Part shown: piece after piece, positions 35,345-44,134 of the stretch
Position numbering within the stretch: the stretch's first letter is position 1
Layout: each line of letters opens with the position of its first letter
The notes under the pieces: model-generated
Databases searched by the model: none
Told to the model about the DNA's origin: nothing
The model's input: the letters and a program-made list of their open reading frames with translations, nothing else
Program-made: the position numbers and the translations under genes
Assembly: GCF_038594605.1 (NCBI RefSeq)
Contig: NZ_JBCFZM010000003.1
Coordinates: 62,001-126,000 of the forward strand
DNA from: Alteriqipengyuania bathyomarina_B
GTDB taxonomy: Bacteria > Pseudomonadota > Alphaproteobacteria > Sphingomonadales > Sphingomonadaceae
Reading direction: 5' to 3'
DNA length: 64,000 nt

Positions 35345-36225
35345 CTGGACAAACTACCCTATCATCCCGGGGCGAAGGCAAGCTCAGCGCGCTGGTCGTG
35401 GGTGTCGGGCTGATGGGCGGTTCGCTGGCCGCCGGGCTGCGCAGGACCGGCAACTGGCACCTGATCGGCCTCGACGCCAATCGCGACCAGGCCAGCGCGG
35501 CACTGGAGCAGGGCTTCGTCGACGAGGTCGCCAGTGACCTTGCCGAGGCAGCGAGGGGCGCAGATCTGATCGTGCTCGCCACCCCGGTGGGGACCATCGT
35601 GAAGCATATTGCAGAGCTTGCGGAGATTGCGCCGAAGAACGCGGTCATCATCGATCTGGGCAGCAGCAAGCAGGCCATTTGCGCCGCCATGGATGCGCTG
35701 CCCGAAGGCATGCAGGCAATCGGTGGGCATCCCATGGCGGGCAAGCAGACCGCCGGTGTCGCCGGAGCCGATCGCGATCTCTACCTCCGCCGCAAATTCG
35801 TCCTGGTGGAGACCCTACGGACCGGAGATAGGGCGCGGGAGCTGGCGATCGCGCTGGTCGATGCCATTGGCGCGGTCCCCGTCTGGGCGGACGCGGAGCG
35901 GCACGACCAAACCGTCGCCATGGTCAGCCACATCCCGCATTTCCTGTCGCTTCCGCTGCTGTTGGCGACGGACAAGATGGCCGACGATCTCGGTTCGACG
36001 CTGGCTGCCGGGGGCTTCCGTGGTGTCGCCGCCGCTGCTGACGACAATCTGACGATGTGGAAAGACATCGCGGTAAGCAACCGGGCGGCAATTGCGGATG
36101 GATTGCGCGTGTTCGCCAAGGAGACCGAGCATTTCGCCGATCTTCTCGAGCGTGGCGACAGGTCCGAGATCGAGAGCGTTCTGGAAGAGGCGGCACGCCT
36201 CTACCGCGAAGATTTCGAACCCTAG
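35341..36225 (+). CDS. Prephenate/arogenate dehydrogenase family protein
   Basis: A 294-residue TyrA-family enzyme. The Rossmann motif is VVGVGLMGGS near residue 20, with LATPVGTI, the substrate-binding GGHPMAGKQTAGVAGAD (HPMAG signature) and the C-terminal helical dimer domain. It oxidatively decarboxylates prephenate or arogenate with NAD(P). I start at the GTG at 35341, which overlaps the STAND stop (GTGA); there is no other credible start. With the upstream dehydratase-like gene it could complete Phe/Tyr branch chemistry, but translational coupling to an NLR-like protein is odd. Confidence 0.88.
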   Translation: MTGQTTLSSRGEGKLSALVVGVGLMGGSLAAGLRRTGNWHLIGLDANRDQASAALEQGFVDEVASDLAEAARGADLIVLATPVGTIVKHIAELAEIAPKNAVIIDLGSSKQAICAAMDALPEGMQAIGGHPMAGKQTAGVAGADRDLYLRRKFVLVETLRTGDRARELAIALVDAIGAVPVWADAERHDQTVAMVSHIPHFLSLPLLLATDKMADDLGSTLAAGGFRGVAAAADDNLTMWKDIAVSNRAAIADGLRVFAKETEHFADLLERGDRSEIESVLEEAARLYREDFEP

Positions 36226-36236
36226 TCGCCAGCGAT

Positions 36237-36575
36237 CTAACCGTCTGCGCTGCGAGACGCCTCGTAAAGCATGCCCGAGCGGGTGCCCGTGCGGCAGAAG
36301 GCGAGGACGGGGCCCGGCATGTCCTTCAGCGCCTGCGCGAAGTCATCCTTGCGGGCCTCGATATCCTCTGCGCCGGCGATGGGGATGAATTGCGTCTGCA
36401 AGCCAGCGTCCTGCGCTGCCGCTTCCAGTTCCTTCCATGCAGGCTGACCCGGTTCCTCGCCATCGGGGCGATTGCCGATGACAGAGCGGAAGCCCTGTTC
36501 CGCAACCATGCGCATCTCCGCCGGGGTCGGTTGCCCCGCGACCGAAACGTTCTCGTCGATCTGCCTGATATCCAT
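36237..36575 (-). CDS. BLH/TIGR01244-type sulfur-linked phosphatase-like protein
   Basis: A 112-residue DSP-like protein. MDIRQIDENVSVAGQPTP is the family N-terminus and the catalytic-loop FCRTGTRS holds the Cys and Arg. In other alphaproteobacteria the domain occurs in Blh proteins of the BigR regulon, which protects against hydrogen sulfide. The two YeeE/YedE-like membrane genes directly upstream on the same strand complete that grouping. I start at the ATG at 36575; the longer frame through the neighbouring gene is spurious. Confidence 0.85.
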   Translation of the reverse strand: MDIRQIDENVSVAGQPTPAEMRMVAEQGFRSVIGNRPDGEEPGQPAWKELEAAAQDAGLQTQFIPIAGAEDIEARKDDFAQALKDMPGPVLAFCRTGTRSGMLYEASRSADG

Positions 36576-36589
36576 GCGTCGTTCCCTCT

Positions 36590-37009
36590 TCAAAAACCCT
36601 CGCGCTGCTCCGTTAGCCGAAACAGCAGCATGCCTGCCAGCATCGCGGCGACGAAGATAGCGGCAGGGACCAGCGATGTCGCGAGCGAGGCGATGGCGGG
36701 GCCGGGGCACAGGCCCGCGAGACCCCACCCGATCCCGAACAGCGCCGATCCGCCGATCAGCCGGGGGTCGAGATCGCGGGTGCCGGGCAAGTGGAACTTC
36801 GCGTCGGTCGCGGGGCTCGTTATTCGGCGCTGGATCGCCCAGGCGATGGCCATGACGATCACCGCGCCGCCCATCACGAAGGCGAGCGTCGGGTCCCAAT
36901 CGCCGAAAATATCGAGGAAACCACGCACACGCGCCGGGTTCATCATCCCCGACAGCGCGAGCCCTGCGCCGAACAGCACTCCCGAAAGAAGCGACAAAAA
37001 CCAGCGCAT
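36590..37009 (-). CDS. YeeE/YedE-like membrane protein, second half (DUF6691)
   Basis: A 139-residue membrane protein with about four helices: FLSLLSGVLFGAGLALSGMM near the N-terminus, FVMGGAVIVMAIAWAI, and the signature GIGWGLAGLCPGPA with the conserved Cys. It is the partner of the half encoded just upstream (starts overlap as TGATG). Together they make a TsuA/YeeE-like thiosulfate or sulfur-compound permease. Confidence 0.88.
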   Translation of the reverse strand: MRWFLSLLSGVLFGAGLALSGMMNPARVRGFLDIFGDWDPTLAFVMGGAVIVMAIAWAIQRRITSPATDAKFHLPGTRDLDPRLIGGSALFGIGWGLAGLCPGPAIASLATSLVPAAIFVAAMLAGMLLFRLTEQREGF

Positions 37010-37470
37010 CACCACGCTCCCCCAAGAGCATTCACGATGGCCACGGTCACCACGCCCGCCACGATGAAGCTGGCGGTGGCCACGAGCGAGCGCGGGCTCA
37101 GCCGCGACATCCCGCAAACGCCATGGCCGCTGGTGCAGCCCGAGCCGAGCCGCGTGCCGAAGCCCACCGCCAGCCCGCCCGCGATCAGCCAGCCGTAGCT
37201 GGGCGGAAAGCGCGTCTCGATCGGCTCAGCGAGCATTGCGAACAGCGCACCGCCTGCGATCAGGCCGGCTACGAAGAGCGCGGCGACCGGCCAAGGCGCG
37301 CCGCCGCGCTCCAGCGTCGTTGCCCGCGCCAGCATGCCCGAGACGCCCGCAATCCGCCCGACGCCGAGCAGCATGATTGCCGCTGCCAGCCCGATCAGCA
37401 GTCCACCGAGCAGGCCTTCGATCGGCTGGGCGTCGGGGAAGCCCGGAAGAGCCAATGCTGCAAGGATCAT
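37009..37470 (-). CDS. YeeE/YedE-like membrane protein, first half
   Basis: A 153-residue membrane protein starting at the ATG at 37470; upstream in-frame sequence is not family-like. Signature Cys residues sit in GSGCTSGHGVCGMSRLS, the thiosulfate relay motif of YeeE/TsuA proteins. About four hydrophobic helices. It is first in a three-gene minus-strand operon with the DUF6691 half and the BLH-like protein, suggesting transport and detoxification of reduced sulfur. Confidence 0.9.
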   Translation of the reverse strand: MILAALALPGFPDAQPIEGLLGGLLIGLAAAIMLLGVGRIAGVSGMLARATTLERGGAPWPVAALFVAGLIAGGALFAMLAEPIETRFPPSYGWLIAGGLAVGFGTRLGSGCTSGHGVCGMSRLSPRSLVATASFIVAGVVTVAIVNALGGAW

Positions 37471-37615
37471 ACCGCGTTCACCGGAATCTAGATGTAGGAG
37501 ATGGCATGAGACTGCGGGTCCAAATTTTTGTTTCTTGCTCGATTGGTAAGCCCTCTTCGACGAAAGTGAAGGGCTGCGCTTGCCCAGTTGCGCGCGCGCG
37601 CCTATCGACTGGGGC

Positions 37616-38503
37616 ATGACAAAAGGCGGCGGTGTACGCGATCTCTACGATCGGCGTTTCTATGGAGCAGAGGAAGAGGCTGATTTCGCAAAGGAAGCGA
37701 GCAGCCACGATACGCCGCAGACGCGGCACCCTGCCTACAAGCTTGCTTTCCGTGACGACAATTTCCTGCTCCTGCCGGAACTGCGCCCGGTGCGCTTCCA
37801 GCTGGAATTGCTCAAGCCAGAGATGCTGCTCGACCAGGCAGGCGTGGGCAGCACGCTGGTGATGTATGGTTCGGCGCGGATTCCGTCGCCCAGCGAGGTC
37901 GAAGCGCTCGAACAGGTTGCCAAGGACCAGCCCGAGGGTGAGGCAAAGGTAACACAGCGTCTGATCGAAAAGGCGAAATACTATCAGGAGGCCTATAATC
38001 TCGCGCGGATGGCCACCGAAAAGGCGATCATCGAGGATGGCGTGCGCCAGTTTGTCGTCACCACCGGCGGCGGTCCGTCGATCATGGAGGCGGGAAATCG
38101 CGGGGCGAGCGATGCGGGCGGCGAGAGCATCGGGCTCAACATCGTGCTACCACACGAACAGGCGCCCAACACCTTCGTCACGCCCTATCTCAGCTTCCAG
38201 TTCCACTATTTCGCGCTGCGCAAGATGCACTTCCTGCTGCGCGCCAAGGCGGTCGCGGTGTTCCCCGGCGGGTTCGGCACGTTCGACGAGTTCTTCGAGC
38301 TGCTTACGCTGATCCAGACCGGCAAGATGAAGGCCATGCCGATCCTGCTGTTCGGCAAGGACTTCTGGAACCGCGTGATCGATTTCGAGGCGCTGGCCGA
38401 AGAAGGCACGATCTCGCACCGCGATCTCGACCTCATCACATGGTGCGAGACCGCCGAAGAGGCGTGGGACGCGATTGCGAAGTTTTACGAGATCGAAGCA
38501 TAG
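37616..38503 (+). CDS. LOG-family nucleotide phosphoribohydrolase-like protein
   Basis: A 295-residue Rossmann-like LOG (TIGR00730, formerly 'lysine decarboxylase-like') protein from the ATG at 37616. The catalytic FPGGFGTFDEFFE motif (PGGxGTxxE) and VTTGGGPSIMEAGNRGA are intact. It is longer than plant-type LOG (~200) because of an N-terminal extension rich in charged residues, as in other alphaproteobacterial members. It probably hydrolyses a nucleoside 5'-monophosphate N-glycosidic bond. Confidence 0.9.
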   Translation: MTKGGGVRDLYDRRFYGAEEEADFAKEASSHDTPQTRHPAYKLAFRDDNFLLLPELRPVRFQLELLKPEMLLDQAGVGSTLVMYGSARIPSPSEVEALEQVAKDQPEGEAKVTQRLIEKAKYYQEAYNLARMATEKAIIEDGVRQFVVTTGGGPSIMEAGNRGASDAGGESIGLNIVLPHEQAPNTFVTPYLSFQFHYFALRKMHFLLRAKAVAVFPGGFGTFDEFFELLTLIQTGKMKAMPILLFGKDFWNRVIDFEALAEEGTISHRDLDLITWCETAEEAWDAIAKFYEIEA

Positions 38504-38568
38504 AAGGCGGATGGATTTTCTATCCGGCTGCTCATAAAATTCGCCTTGCTAAAGCGAGGGCGAAGAAG

Positions 38569-40068
38569 TTGCTTAGATTCCTGAACACGGCACTATGTTC
38601 CGCAGCACTGTCCCTCCTTCCGGTCGTGCCGCTCGCGGCGCAGGTACACGCGAGCGAAGGGCAATCCGATACGGCGGCAGTCCTTGCGGATTACGACGCG
38701 ATGCTATCCATCCTGCGAAACGATTATGCGGGTTGGGAGAACAAGACCGCAGACGAAAAGGGCGAGGCGTTTGATCGGCTGGCAACCGATACCCGCTTAG
38801 CGATCGCTGCCGATCCGTCCCGTTTCGATGCACTGGCGCGAGAGCTGATCGGCTGGTTCGAGGACCGGCACCTGAACATCGGGCGAATTGCGGGTCAAAG
38901 ACCCGTGGTACAGGAATCGGACCCATGGGAAGGCTATGATGTCGAAGCCCTCAGGTCGCAGGGGCGCATGATCGATGCTGACACCGTTGCGGCGGCGCTT
39001 GCCGGAGCGCGAGGCACCGCCGGGCAATGGCAGACCTTCGACGGGAATTATGCTCTCGCCATCATTCCGGATCCCCTCAATCCCGCGCAATCGATCGGAG
39101 TCATCGGCGATAGCCGATCGCGTGCCTGGGCACAGGGGCAAGTCAAATTCACACTTAGGCCGGAGACCGACGGAACCCGTGTGGTATACTTGATGGGCGA
39201 TCACAGCGAACGCGAGATGACCGCGCAACAGCTTGCCGCGGGCGATGTGCTCAAGCTCACCGATGGTGAAACGGTGGTGTATCTCGAACGTGTCGGAACG
39301 GACAACGCGGCCTTGAAGGAACGCCTGTTCGCGCCGCAGGATTTCTCGCTCACTCGCCTGTCCGATGAAACCCTGTTGCTACGCCTGCCCAATTTCTCCC
39401 TTGATAACCGCCCGGTGATCGAGGCGCTGCTAGCCGAGCATCACGATCTGTTGGAGAACACGCCCAATCTCTTGATCGATCTACGCTACAACAATGGCGG
39501 GGGCGACGGGGCCTATGCCGAGCTGATGCGCTATCTCTACACGCGCCCGATCTACTCGATCGGTGTCGAGGCTCTCGCGAGCAAGCGCAACATGGACCTT
39601 ATGGAGCAGCTGCTAGCCGAATACCGCGACGATATAAGCGCGGACACGATTGTGTATATCCAAGACCTCATTTCCGAGGGACGGGCGAATCCGGGAGCCT
39701 GGGTCAACCCTCTGGAACACGGGTTTTCTATAGAGACCTACCCGGATGTCATGCCCTTCCCCAGGCGGGTAGGCATCCTGACCGAGGGGGCTGGGTCATC
39801 GGGCGACCAGTTCGTGATAGATAGTCGGGCAAGCAGGAAGGTGACGACCTTCGGCAAGCCGACGGCAGGGGTGATCGACTATTCCAATGTGGTGTCGAGC
39901 AAGCTGCCTTCGGGTAATTTCAAGATGTCTTGGCCAATCACCCGTTCTCTCCGCCTGCCGGAAGAGCCGTTCGACAATGTCGGCGTGCCACCAGATGTCC
40001 CCTTCGGCGAGGAGATCGCCGACCCGATCGGATATGTGCAGAATTGGCTGGAGCGTCAGGTAGACTGA
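38569..40068 (+). CDS. S41-family peptidase, secreted
   Basis: About 499 residues if translation begins at the TTG at 38569 (GAGGGCGAAG upstream). No ATG exists near the N-terminus, and this start gives a clean signal peptide ending LAAQ. The tail-specific-protease core shows LIDLRYNNGGGDG and the nucleophile loop TEGAGSSGDQF with the likely catalytic Ser, followed by VTTFGKPTAG. A helical N-terminal region with AGWENKT is typical of the C-terminal-processing-peptidase-like group. Periplasmic or exported protease; substrate unknown. Confidence 0.85.
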   Translation: MLRFLNTALCSAALSLLPVVPLAAQVHASEGQSDTAAVLADYDAMLSILRNDYAGWENKTADEKGEAFDRLATDTRLAIAADPSRFDALARELIGWFEDRHLNIGRIAGQRPVVQESDPWEGYDVEALRSQGRMIDADTVAAALAGARGTAGQWQTFDGNYALAIIPDPLNPAQSIGVIGDSRSRAWAQGQVKFTLRPETDGTRVVYLMGDHSEREMTAQQLAAGDVLKLTDGETVVYLERVGTDNAALKERLFAPQDFSLTRLSDETLLLRLPNFSLDNRPVIEALLAEHHDLLENTPNLLIDLRYNNGGGDGAYAELMRYLYTRPIYSIGVEALASKRNMDLMEQLLAEYRDDISADTIVYIQDLISEGRANPGAWVNPLEHGFSIETYPDVMPFPRRVGILTEGAGSSGDQFVIDSRASRKVTTFGKPTAGVIDYSNVVSSKLPSGNFKMSWPITRSLRLPEEPFDNVGVPPDVPFGEEIADPIGYVQNWLERQVD

Positions 40069-40190
40069 GACAAGGCCCGCGAAGGGGCCATTGCCGGGTC
40101 TGGTGTGCTTGCTCCGTGCGAAGGCGCCGACCGAGAAGTGGGGCGGCGACCGTGGAGTTCTACGAGTTGAGGGGCTAGCCGGGCGGGCGG

Positions 40191-40259
40191 TCAGGCGTCG
40201 CCGAATCCGCTGCAGGTCTTGCAGTCACCCGTGCCCTTGCATTCCGGATACGTCGCCAT
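40191..40259 (-). CDS. Tiny Cys-rich ORF (22 aa)
   Basis: An ATG at 40259 preceded by GGAGGGTGCC, a strong ribosome site at good spacing, opens 22 codons to a TGA at 40191. The peptide has three Cys and four Gly in the pattern C-x5-C-x2-C-x-G-x-G (TGDCKTCSGFGD), like half of a DnaJ-type zinc finger. It lies upstream of thiD on the same strand in an otherwise empty gap. Coding status rests on ribosome site and composition only. Confidence 0.5.
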   Translation of the reverse strand: MATYPECKGTGDCKTCSGFGDA

Positions 40260-40324
40260 CGGCACCCTCCGTCAGTGAGGTTGAGGGGAGCACACCGTAA
40301 GCACGGTCGGTCGTCCAGAACGCA

Positions 40325-41146
40325 CTAGTCCGACAGCCTGCGCACGGCCTGATGGCCCATCGGGCCGTGACCGTCGCCGAAGCCGGGCGCATTCTTGATC
40401 GCTGCGCGGGTGAACTGGCGGGCGAGCCGGATCGCGTGGTGCAGCGGCTGACCGTGGCCGATCAGCGTGGCGATGGCGGCGGACAATGTGCATCCTGTGC
40501 CGTGCGTATGCCGGCTGTCGATCTTCGCATCGTCGAACTGCATCAGGAAACCTTCGGGCGCGCACAGGATGTCGATTACCCGCGCATCCTCGGTATGGCC
40601 GCCCTTGGCGAGCACGTGGCAGCCATGCGCGTCGGCCAGCGCGATCGCCGCATCGACGATCTGTCCCGTATCGGTCAGCTTGGCTCCGGCGAGGATCTCC
40701 AGCTCGGGCAGGTTGGGCGTGAGCAGTGTGGCGAGCGGGAACAGCTGCTCGCGCATGATCTCCACCGCATCTTCCTGCAGCAGGCGCGCGCCGCTGGTCG
40801 CGACCATGACGGGGTCGAGCACGATGGGCACGTTTTGCGCTTCGGGCAGCGAGGCGAGGCCACCCGCCAGCGCGCCGATGATCCCGGCATCGTGGAGCAT
40901 GCCCAGCTTGATCGCGTCGGCGCCGAAATCGGTAAGGCAGGAATCGACCTGCTCCATCACGAAATCGCCGGTCAGCGGCGTGACGCCCTGCACCCCGCGC
41001 GAATTCTGAGCAGTGATCGCGGTGATCGCGGTCATCGCATAGCCGCCGAGCATGGTGATGGTCTTGATATCGGCCTGTATTCCGGCGCCGCCGCCCGAAT
41101 CGGACCCGGCAATCGACAGGATGCGAGGGGGGGTGGGGGTGCTCAT
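40325..41146 (-). CDS. thiD: Hydroxymethylpyrimidine/phosphomethylpyrimidine kinase
   Basis: A 273-residue ribokinase-fold enzyme of thiamine synthesis, phosphorylating HMP and HMP-P. IAGSDSGGGAGIQADIKT at the N-terminus and the anion-hole DTRHTHGTGCT-like segment (SRHTHGTGCTLSAAIA) with the catalytic Asp neighbourhood are canonical. It starts at the ATG at 41146, overlapping the stop of the DUF1272 gene (ATGA). I see no thiamine-pyrophosphate riboswitch upstream; it is probably cotranscribed from glmM. Confidence 0.95.
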   Translation of the reverse strand: MSTPTPPRILSIAGSDSGGGAGIQADIKTITMLGGYAMTAITAITAQNSRGVQGVTPLTGDFVMEQVDSCLTDFGADAIKLGMLHDAGIIGALAGGLASLPEAQNVPIVLDPVMVATSGARLLQEDAVEIMREQLFPLATLLTPNLPELEILAGAKLTDTGQIVDAAIALADAHGCHVLAKGGHTEDARVIDILCAPEGFLMQFDDAKIDSRHTHGTGCTLSAAIATLIGHGQPLHHAIRLARQFTRAAIKNAPGFGDGHGPMGHQAVRRLSD

Positions 41147-41367
41147 GCCTTGTGTCGCCGCTCGGTGCTCGCCGGATTGTCGGCGAGCAACTTGGCCGGG
41201 CGGGTGGGCCGATCCATCAGTTCGCCCCCGCAGTTGGGACATTGATCGTCGAGGTTTTCCGCGCAGGCCGCGCAGAAGGTGCATTCGAAGCTGCAAATGA
41301 AGGCGCCGGGCGAGGATGGCGGCAGGTCCGCCCCGCAGCGTTCGCAATCGGGTCGCATTTCAAGCAT
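41143..41367 (-). CDS. DUF1272 zinc-ribbon-like small protein
   Basis: A 74-residue protein, MLEMRPDCERCGADLPPSS at the N-terminus, with four CxxC-type pairs (CERC, CSFEC, CAAC, CPNC) that likely bind two zincs. This matches DUF1272, a small conserved family of unknown function. It starts one base from the glmM stop and overlaps thiD by ATGA, so glmM-DUF1272-thiD are one transcript. Confidence 0.92.
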   Translation of the reverse strand: MLEMRPDCERCGADLPPSSPGAFICSFECTFCAACAENLDDQCPNCGGELMDRPTRPAKLLADNPASTERRHKA

Positions 41368-41368
41368 A

Positions 41369-42709
41369 TCAGGCTGCAGCCTCGCGCACAGCGTCGCACA
41401 CCATGTCGACCATCCGTTCGACCTCGCTCGCATCGTCGCCTTCGGCCATCACACGGATCAGAGGTTCGGTGCCCGACGCACGGATCACCAGTCGCCCCTT
41501 GCCCGCGAGCGTGGCCTCAGCCTCAGCGATCGCCTGTTCCACCGAAGGCATCACGAGCGGGCTCGCCCCTTCGTAGCGCACGTTCTTGAGCAATTGCGGC
41601 ACGGGTTCGAACATGCGCAGCTCTTCCGATGCCGGCCGGTTCGAGCGCACAAGGCTGGCGAGCACGCGCATGGCGGCGATGGTGCCGTCGCCGGTGGTCG
41701 CATGGTCGAGCAGGATCATGTGTCCCGACTGCTCGCCGCCGATATTGTAACCGCCCGCGCGCATCGCGGCGAGCACGTATCGGTCGCCCACCTTGGTCCG
41801 CTCCAGTGTCAGACCCTTGCCTTCCAGATAGCGCTCCAGTCCCAGGTTGCTCATCACCGTGGCGACGATGCCGCCGCCGCGCAGCAGCTGCCTTTCGGCC
41901 ATGCGCGTCGCGATCGAGGCCATGATCTGATCGCCGTCGACGCTTTCGCCCTTCTCGTCGATCACGATCAGCCGGTCCGCATCGCCATCCAGTGCGATGC
42001 CGATATCGGCGCCGGTTTCGACGACCTTGGCCTTGACCGCATCGAGCGAGGTGGAGCCGACCCCGTCGTTGATATTGGTGCCGTTAGGCTCGACCCCGAT
42101 GGTGACGACCTCTGCGCCCAGTTCCCAGATCGCGCTCGGCGCGACCTGATAGGCAGCGCCGTTCGCGCAATCGACGACGACCTTCAGATTGTCGAACCGG
42201 ATATCGTCGCTGACCGACTGCTTGACCGCGTGAATATAGCGTCCACGCGCATCGTCGATCCGGCGCGCGCGACCGATTGCGTTCGCAGGCACGAGCTCGG
42301 GCTCGCATTCGATCAGCGCCTCGATCGCCGCTTCGTCCTCGTCCGAGAGTTTGAACCCATCCGGCCCGAACAATTTGATCCCGTTGTCCTGAAAGGGATT
42401 GTGGCTGGCCGAGATCATCACGCCCAGATCGGCGCGCATCTCGCGCGTCAGCATGGCGATGGCGGGCGTGGGCAGCGGGCCGGTCTGAATCACGTTCGTG
42501 CCGACGCTGGTGAAGCCCGCGACCAGCGCGCTTTCGACCATATAGCCCGACAGGCGCGTATCCTTGCCGATCACCACCCGGTGGAGGTGATCGCTGCGTC
42601 TGAAATGCGCGCCCGCGGCCTGCGCGACGCGCATCGCCATCGACGCGGTCATCGCGCCCTTGTTGGTTTCTCCGCGGATGCCGTCGGTGCCGAAATACTT
42701 GCGTGCCAT
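41369..42709 (-). CDS. glmM: Phosphoglucosamine mutase
   Basis: A 446-residue alpha-D-phosphohexomutase converting glucosamine-6-P to glucosamine-1-P for UDP-GlcNAc, peptidoglycan and LPS. N-terminal RKYFGTDGIRGETN, the phosphoserine loop MISASHNPFQDNGIK, the metal loop DGDADRL, the sugar-binding GGEQSGH and C-terminal RASGTEPLIRVMAEG are all present. I start at the ATG at about 42709; the longer frame upstream overlaps the divergent symporter gene and is spurious. Confidence 0.96.
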   Translation of the reverse strand: MARKYFGTDGIRGETNKGAMTASMAMRVAQAAGAHFRRSDHLHRVVIGKDTRLSGYMVESALVAGFTSVGTNVIQTGPLPTPAIAMLTREMRADLGVMISASHNPFQDNGIKLFGPDGFKLSDEDEAAIEALIECEPELVPANAIGRARRIDDARGRYIHAVKQSVSDDIRFDNLKVVVDCANGAAYQVAPSAIWELGAEVVTIGVEPNGTNINDGVGSTSLDAVKAKVVETGADIGIALDGDADRLIVIDEKGESVDGDQIMASIATRMAERQLLRGGGIVATVMSNLGLERYLEGKGLTLERTKVGDRYVLAAMRAGGYNIGGEQSGHMILLDHATTGDGTIAAMRVLASLVRSNRPASEELRMFEPVPQLLKNVRYEGASPLVMPSVEQAIAEAEATLAGKGRLVIRASGTEPLIRVMAEGDDASEVERMVDMVCDAVREAAA

Positions 42710-42808
42710 CGAGAGGTCTTCACACCTTTGCCTGTCGTCTCTACCCAAGCGGGCTCGTGAGGGGCGTTGTGGACGCCCGCGAAGGCAGAGGGAAGGGGGC
42801 AATCCAGC

Positions 42809-44089
42809 TTGTCGGCACCTGAAACATTGCGACCCGCGCGGCTCATCACCTTGCGTCTGCCGATCTGGTGGACCTTCGGCGGACTGGTCGCGGGGCTGAT
42901 CGCGGGATCGCTGATCGCCGGGCAACCGGTGGTCGAGCGAATTCTGCCCTTCAGCGAGCCGGTCGGCTCGCTATGGCTGCGTGCCTTGCAGATGACGATC
43001 ATTCCGCTGGTCGCCGCGCTGCTGGTGCTGGGCATCACGCAGCTGGCCAGCGCGGCCCGCGCCGGGGCCACCGCGCGGCGCATGCTGATCTTCGTGGCGG
43101 CGGCGCTGGTGTTCAGCGGGCTCGCCACGATCATCGCCATGCCCCTGCTGCTGGGCACCGTGCCGCCGCCCGATGGCGCGCAAAGCCTGCTCGCCGCCGA
43201 TGTCGAGCCGCAGGACGTGCCCGGCATCGCCGAATTCATCAAATCGCTGATCGCGCCCAACATCGTCGCCGCTGCCGCCGAAACCGCGATGCTGCCGCTG
43301 ACCATCTTCTTCGCGCTGTTTGCGGTCGCGATCACGCGGTTGCCCGAAGAGCAATCCGCGATCCTGCGCAGCTTCTTCGAGGCGGTGGCCAACACCATGC
43401 TGCTGGTGATCGGCTGGGTGCTGTGGCTCGCCCCGGTCGGCGTTTTCGCGCTGGCGCTGGGCGTAGCGGTGCGCGCGGGGGGCGATGCGGCCTTCCTGAC
43501 GCTGCTTCACTATATCCTGACCGTGGCGGCGATGGGCGGGATCGTGCTGGTCGCGGCCTTCGTGGTTGGCGCCGTGCGCCATGGCCCGGTTCGCTTTGCG
43601 CGCGCGATGCTGCCAGCGCAGGCGGTCGCGATTTCGACCCAGAGCTCGCTCGCGAGCCTGCCTGCCATGCTCGCCACCGCGCGGCGGCTCGACATAAGCG
43701 AGAATGTCGCCGATTTCGTCCTGCCGCTGTCGGTTGCGATTTTTCGCGCCACCAGCCCTGCAATGAACCTCGCGGTCGCGATCTATGTCGCGCATCTGTT
43801 CGGGATCGAACTGAGTCTGACCGCGATGCTCGCAGGCCTCGCGGTGGCGTTCGTCATCTCGATCGGATCGGTCAGCCTGCCGGGCACGATCAGTTTCGTC
43901 GTCTCGATCGGCCCGATCGCGCTTGCCATGGGCGTGCCGGTGGAGCCGCTTGCGCTGCTGGTGGCGGTCGAGATGCTGCCCGACATCATGCGCACGCTGG
44001 CCAATGTCACCGCCGATGTGGCGCTCGCCAGTGCGACCGACCGCGAAACGAGCGAAAATGATGCAACGGATAACGCGCCCGCGCGTTGA
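42809..44089 (+). CDS. Dicarboxylate/amino acid:cation symporter (DAACS)
   Basis: About 426 residues of glutamate-transporter fold with eight membrane helices and two re-entrant loops. The HP1 serine-rich loop is STQSSLASLPAML, TM7 reads RATSPAMNLAVAIYVA, and HP2 is SVSLPGTISFV. It imports dicarboxylates or acidic amino acids with Na+ or H+. The start is uncertain: a TTG at 42809 follows GGAAGGGGGC, while the frame is open to a GTG at 42767. It is divergent from glmM. Confidence 0.9.
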   Translation: MSAPETLRPARLITLRLPIWWTFGGLVAGLIAGSLIAGQPVVERILPFSEPVGSLWLRALQMTIIPLVAALLVLGITQLASAARAGATARRMLIFVAAALVFSGLATIIAMPLLLGTVPPPDGAQSLLAADVEPQDVPGIAEFIKSLIAPNIVAAAAETAMLPLTIFFALFAVAITRLPEEQSAILRSFFEAVANTMLLVIGWVLWLAPVGVFALALGVAVRAGGDAAFLTLLHYILTVAAMGGIVLVAAFVVGAVRHGPVRFARAMLPAQAVAISTQSSLASLPAMLATARRLDISENVADFVLPLSVAIFRATSPAMNLAVAIYVAHLFGIELSLTAMLAGLAVAFVISIGSVSLPGTISFVVSIGPIALAMGVPVEPLALLVAVEMLPDIMRTLANVTADVALASATDRETSENDATDNAPAR

Positions 44090-44134
44090 TGAAACGACAG
44101 CTAACCCCAACCCAAATAACGGGAGACAACCGCA

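Noticed and set aside
40325..42709. Possible thiamine-pyrophosphate riboswitch before thiD
   Set aside because: thiD starts inside the stop of the DUF1272 gene and that gene abuts glmM; there is no leader that could hold the aptamer.
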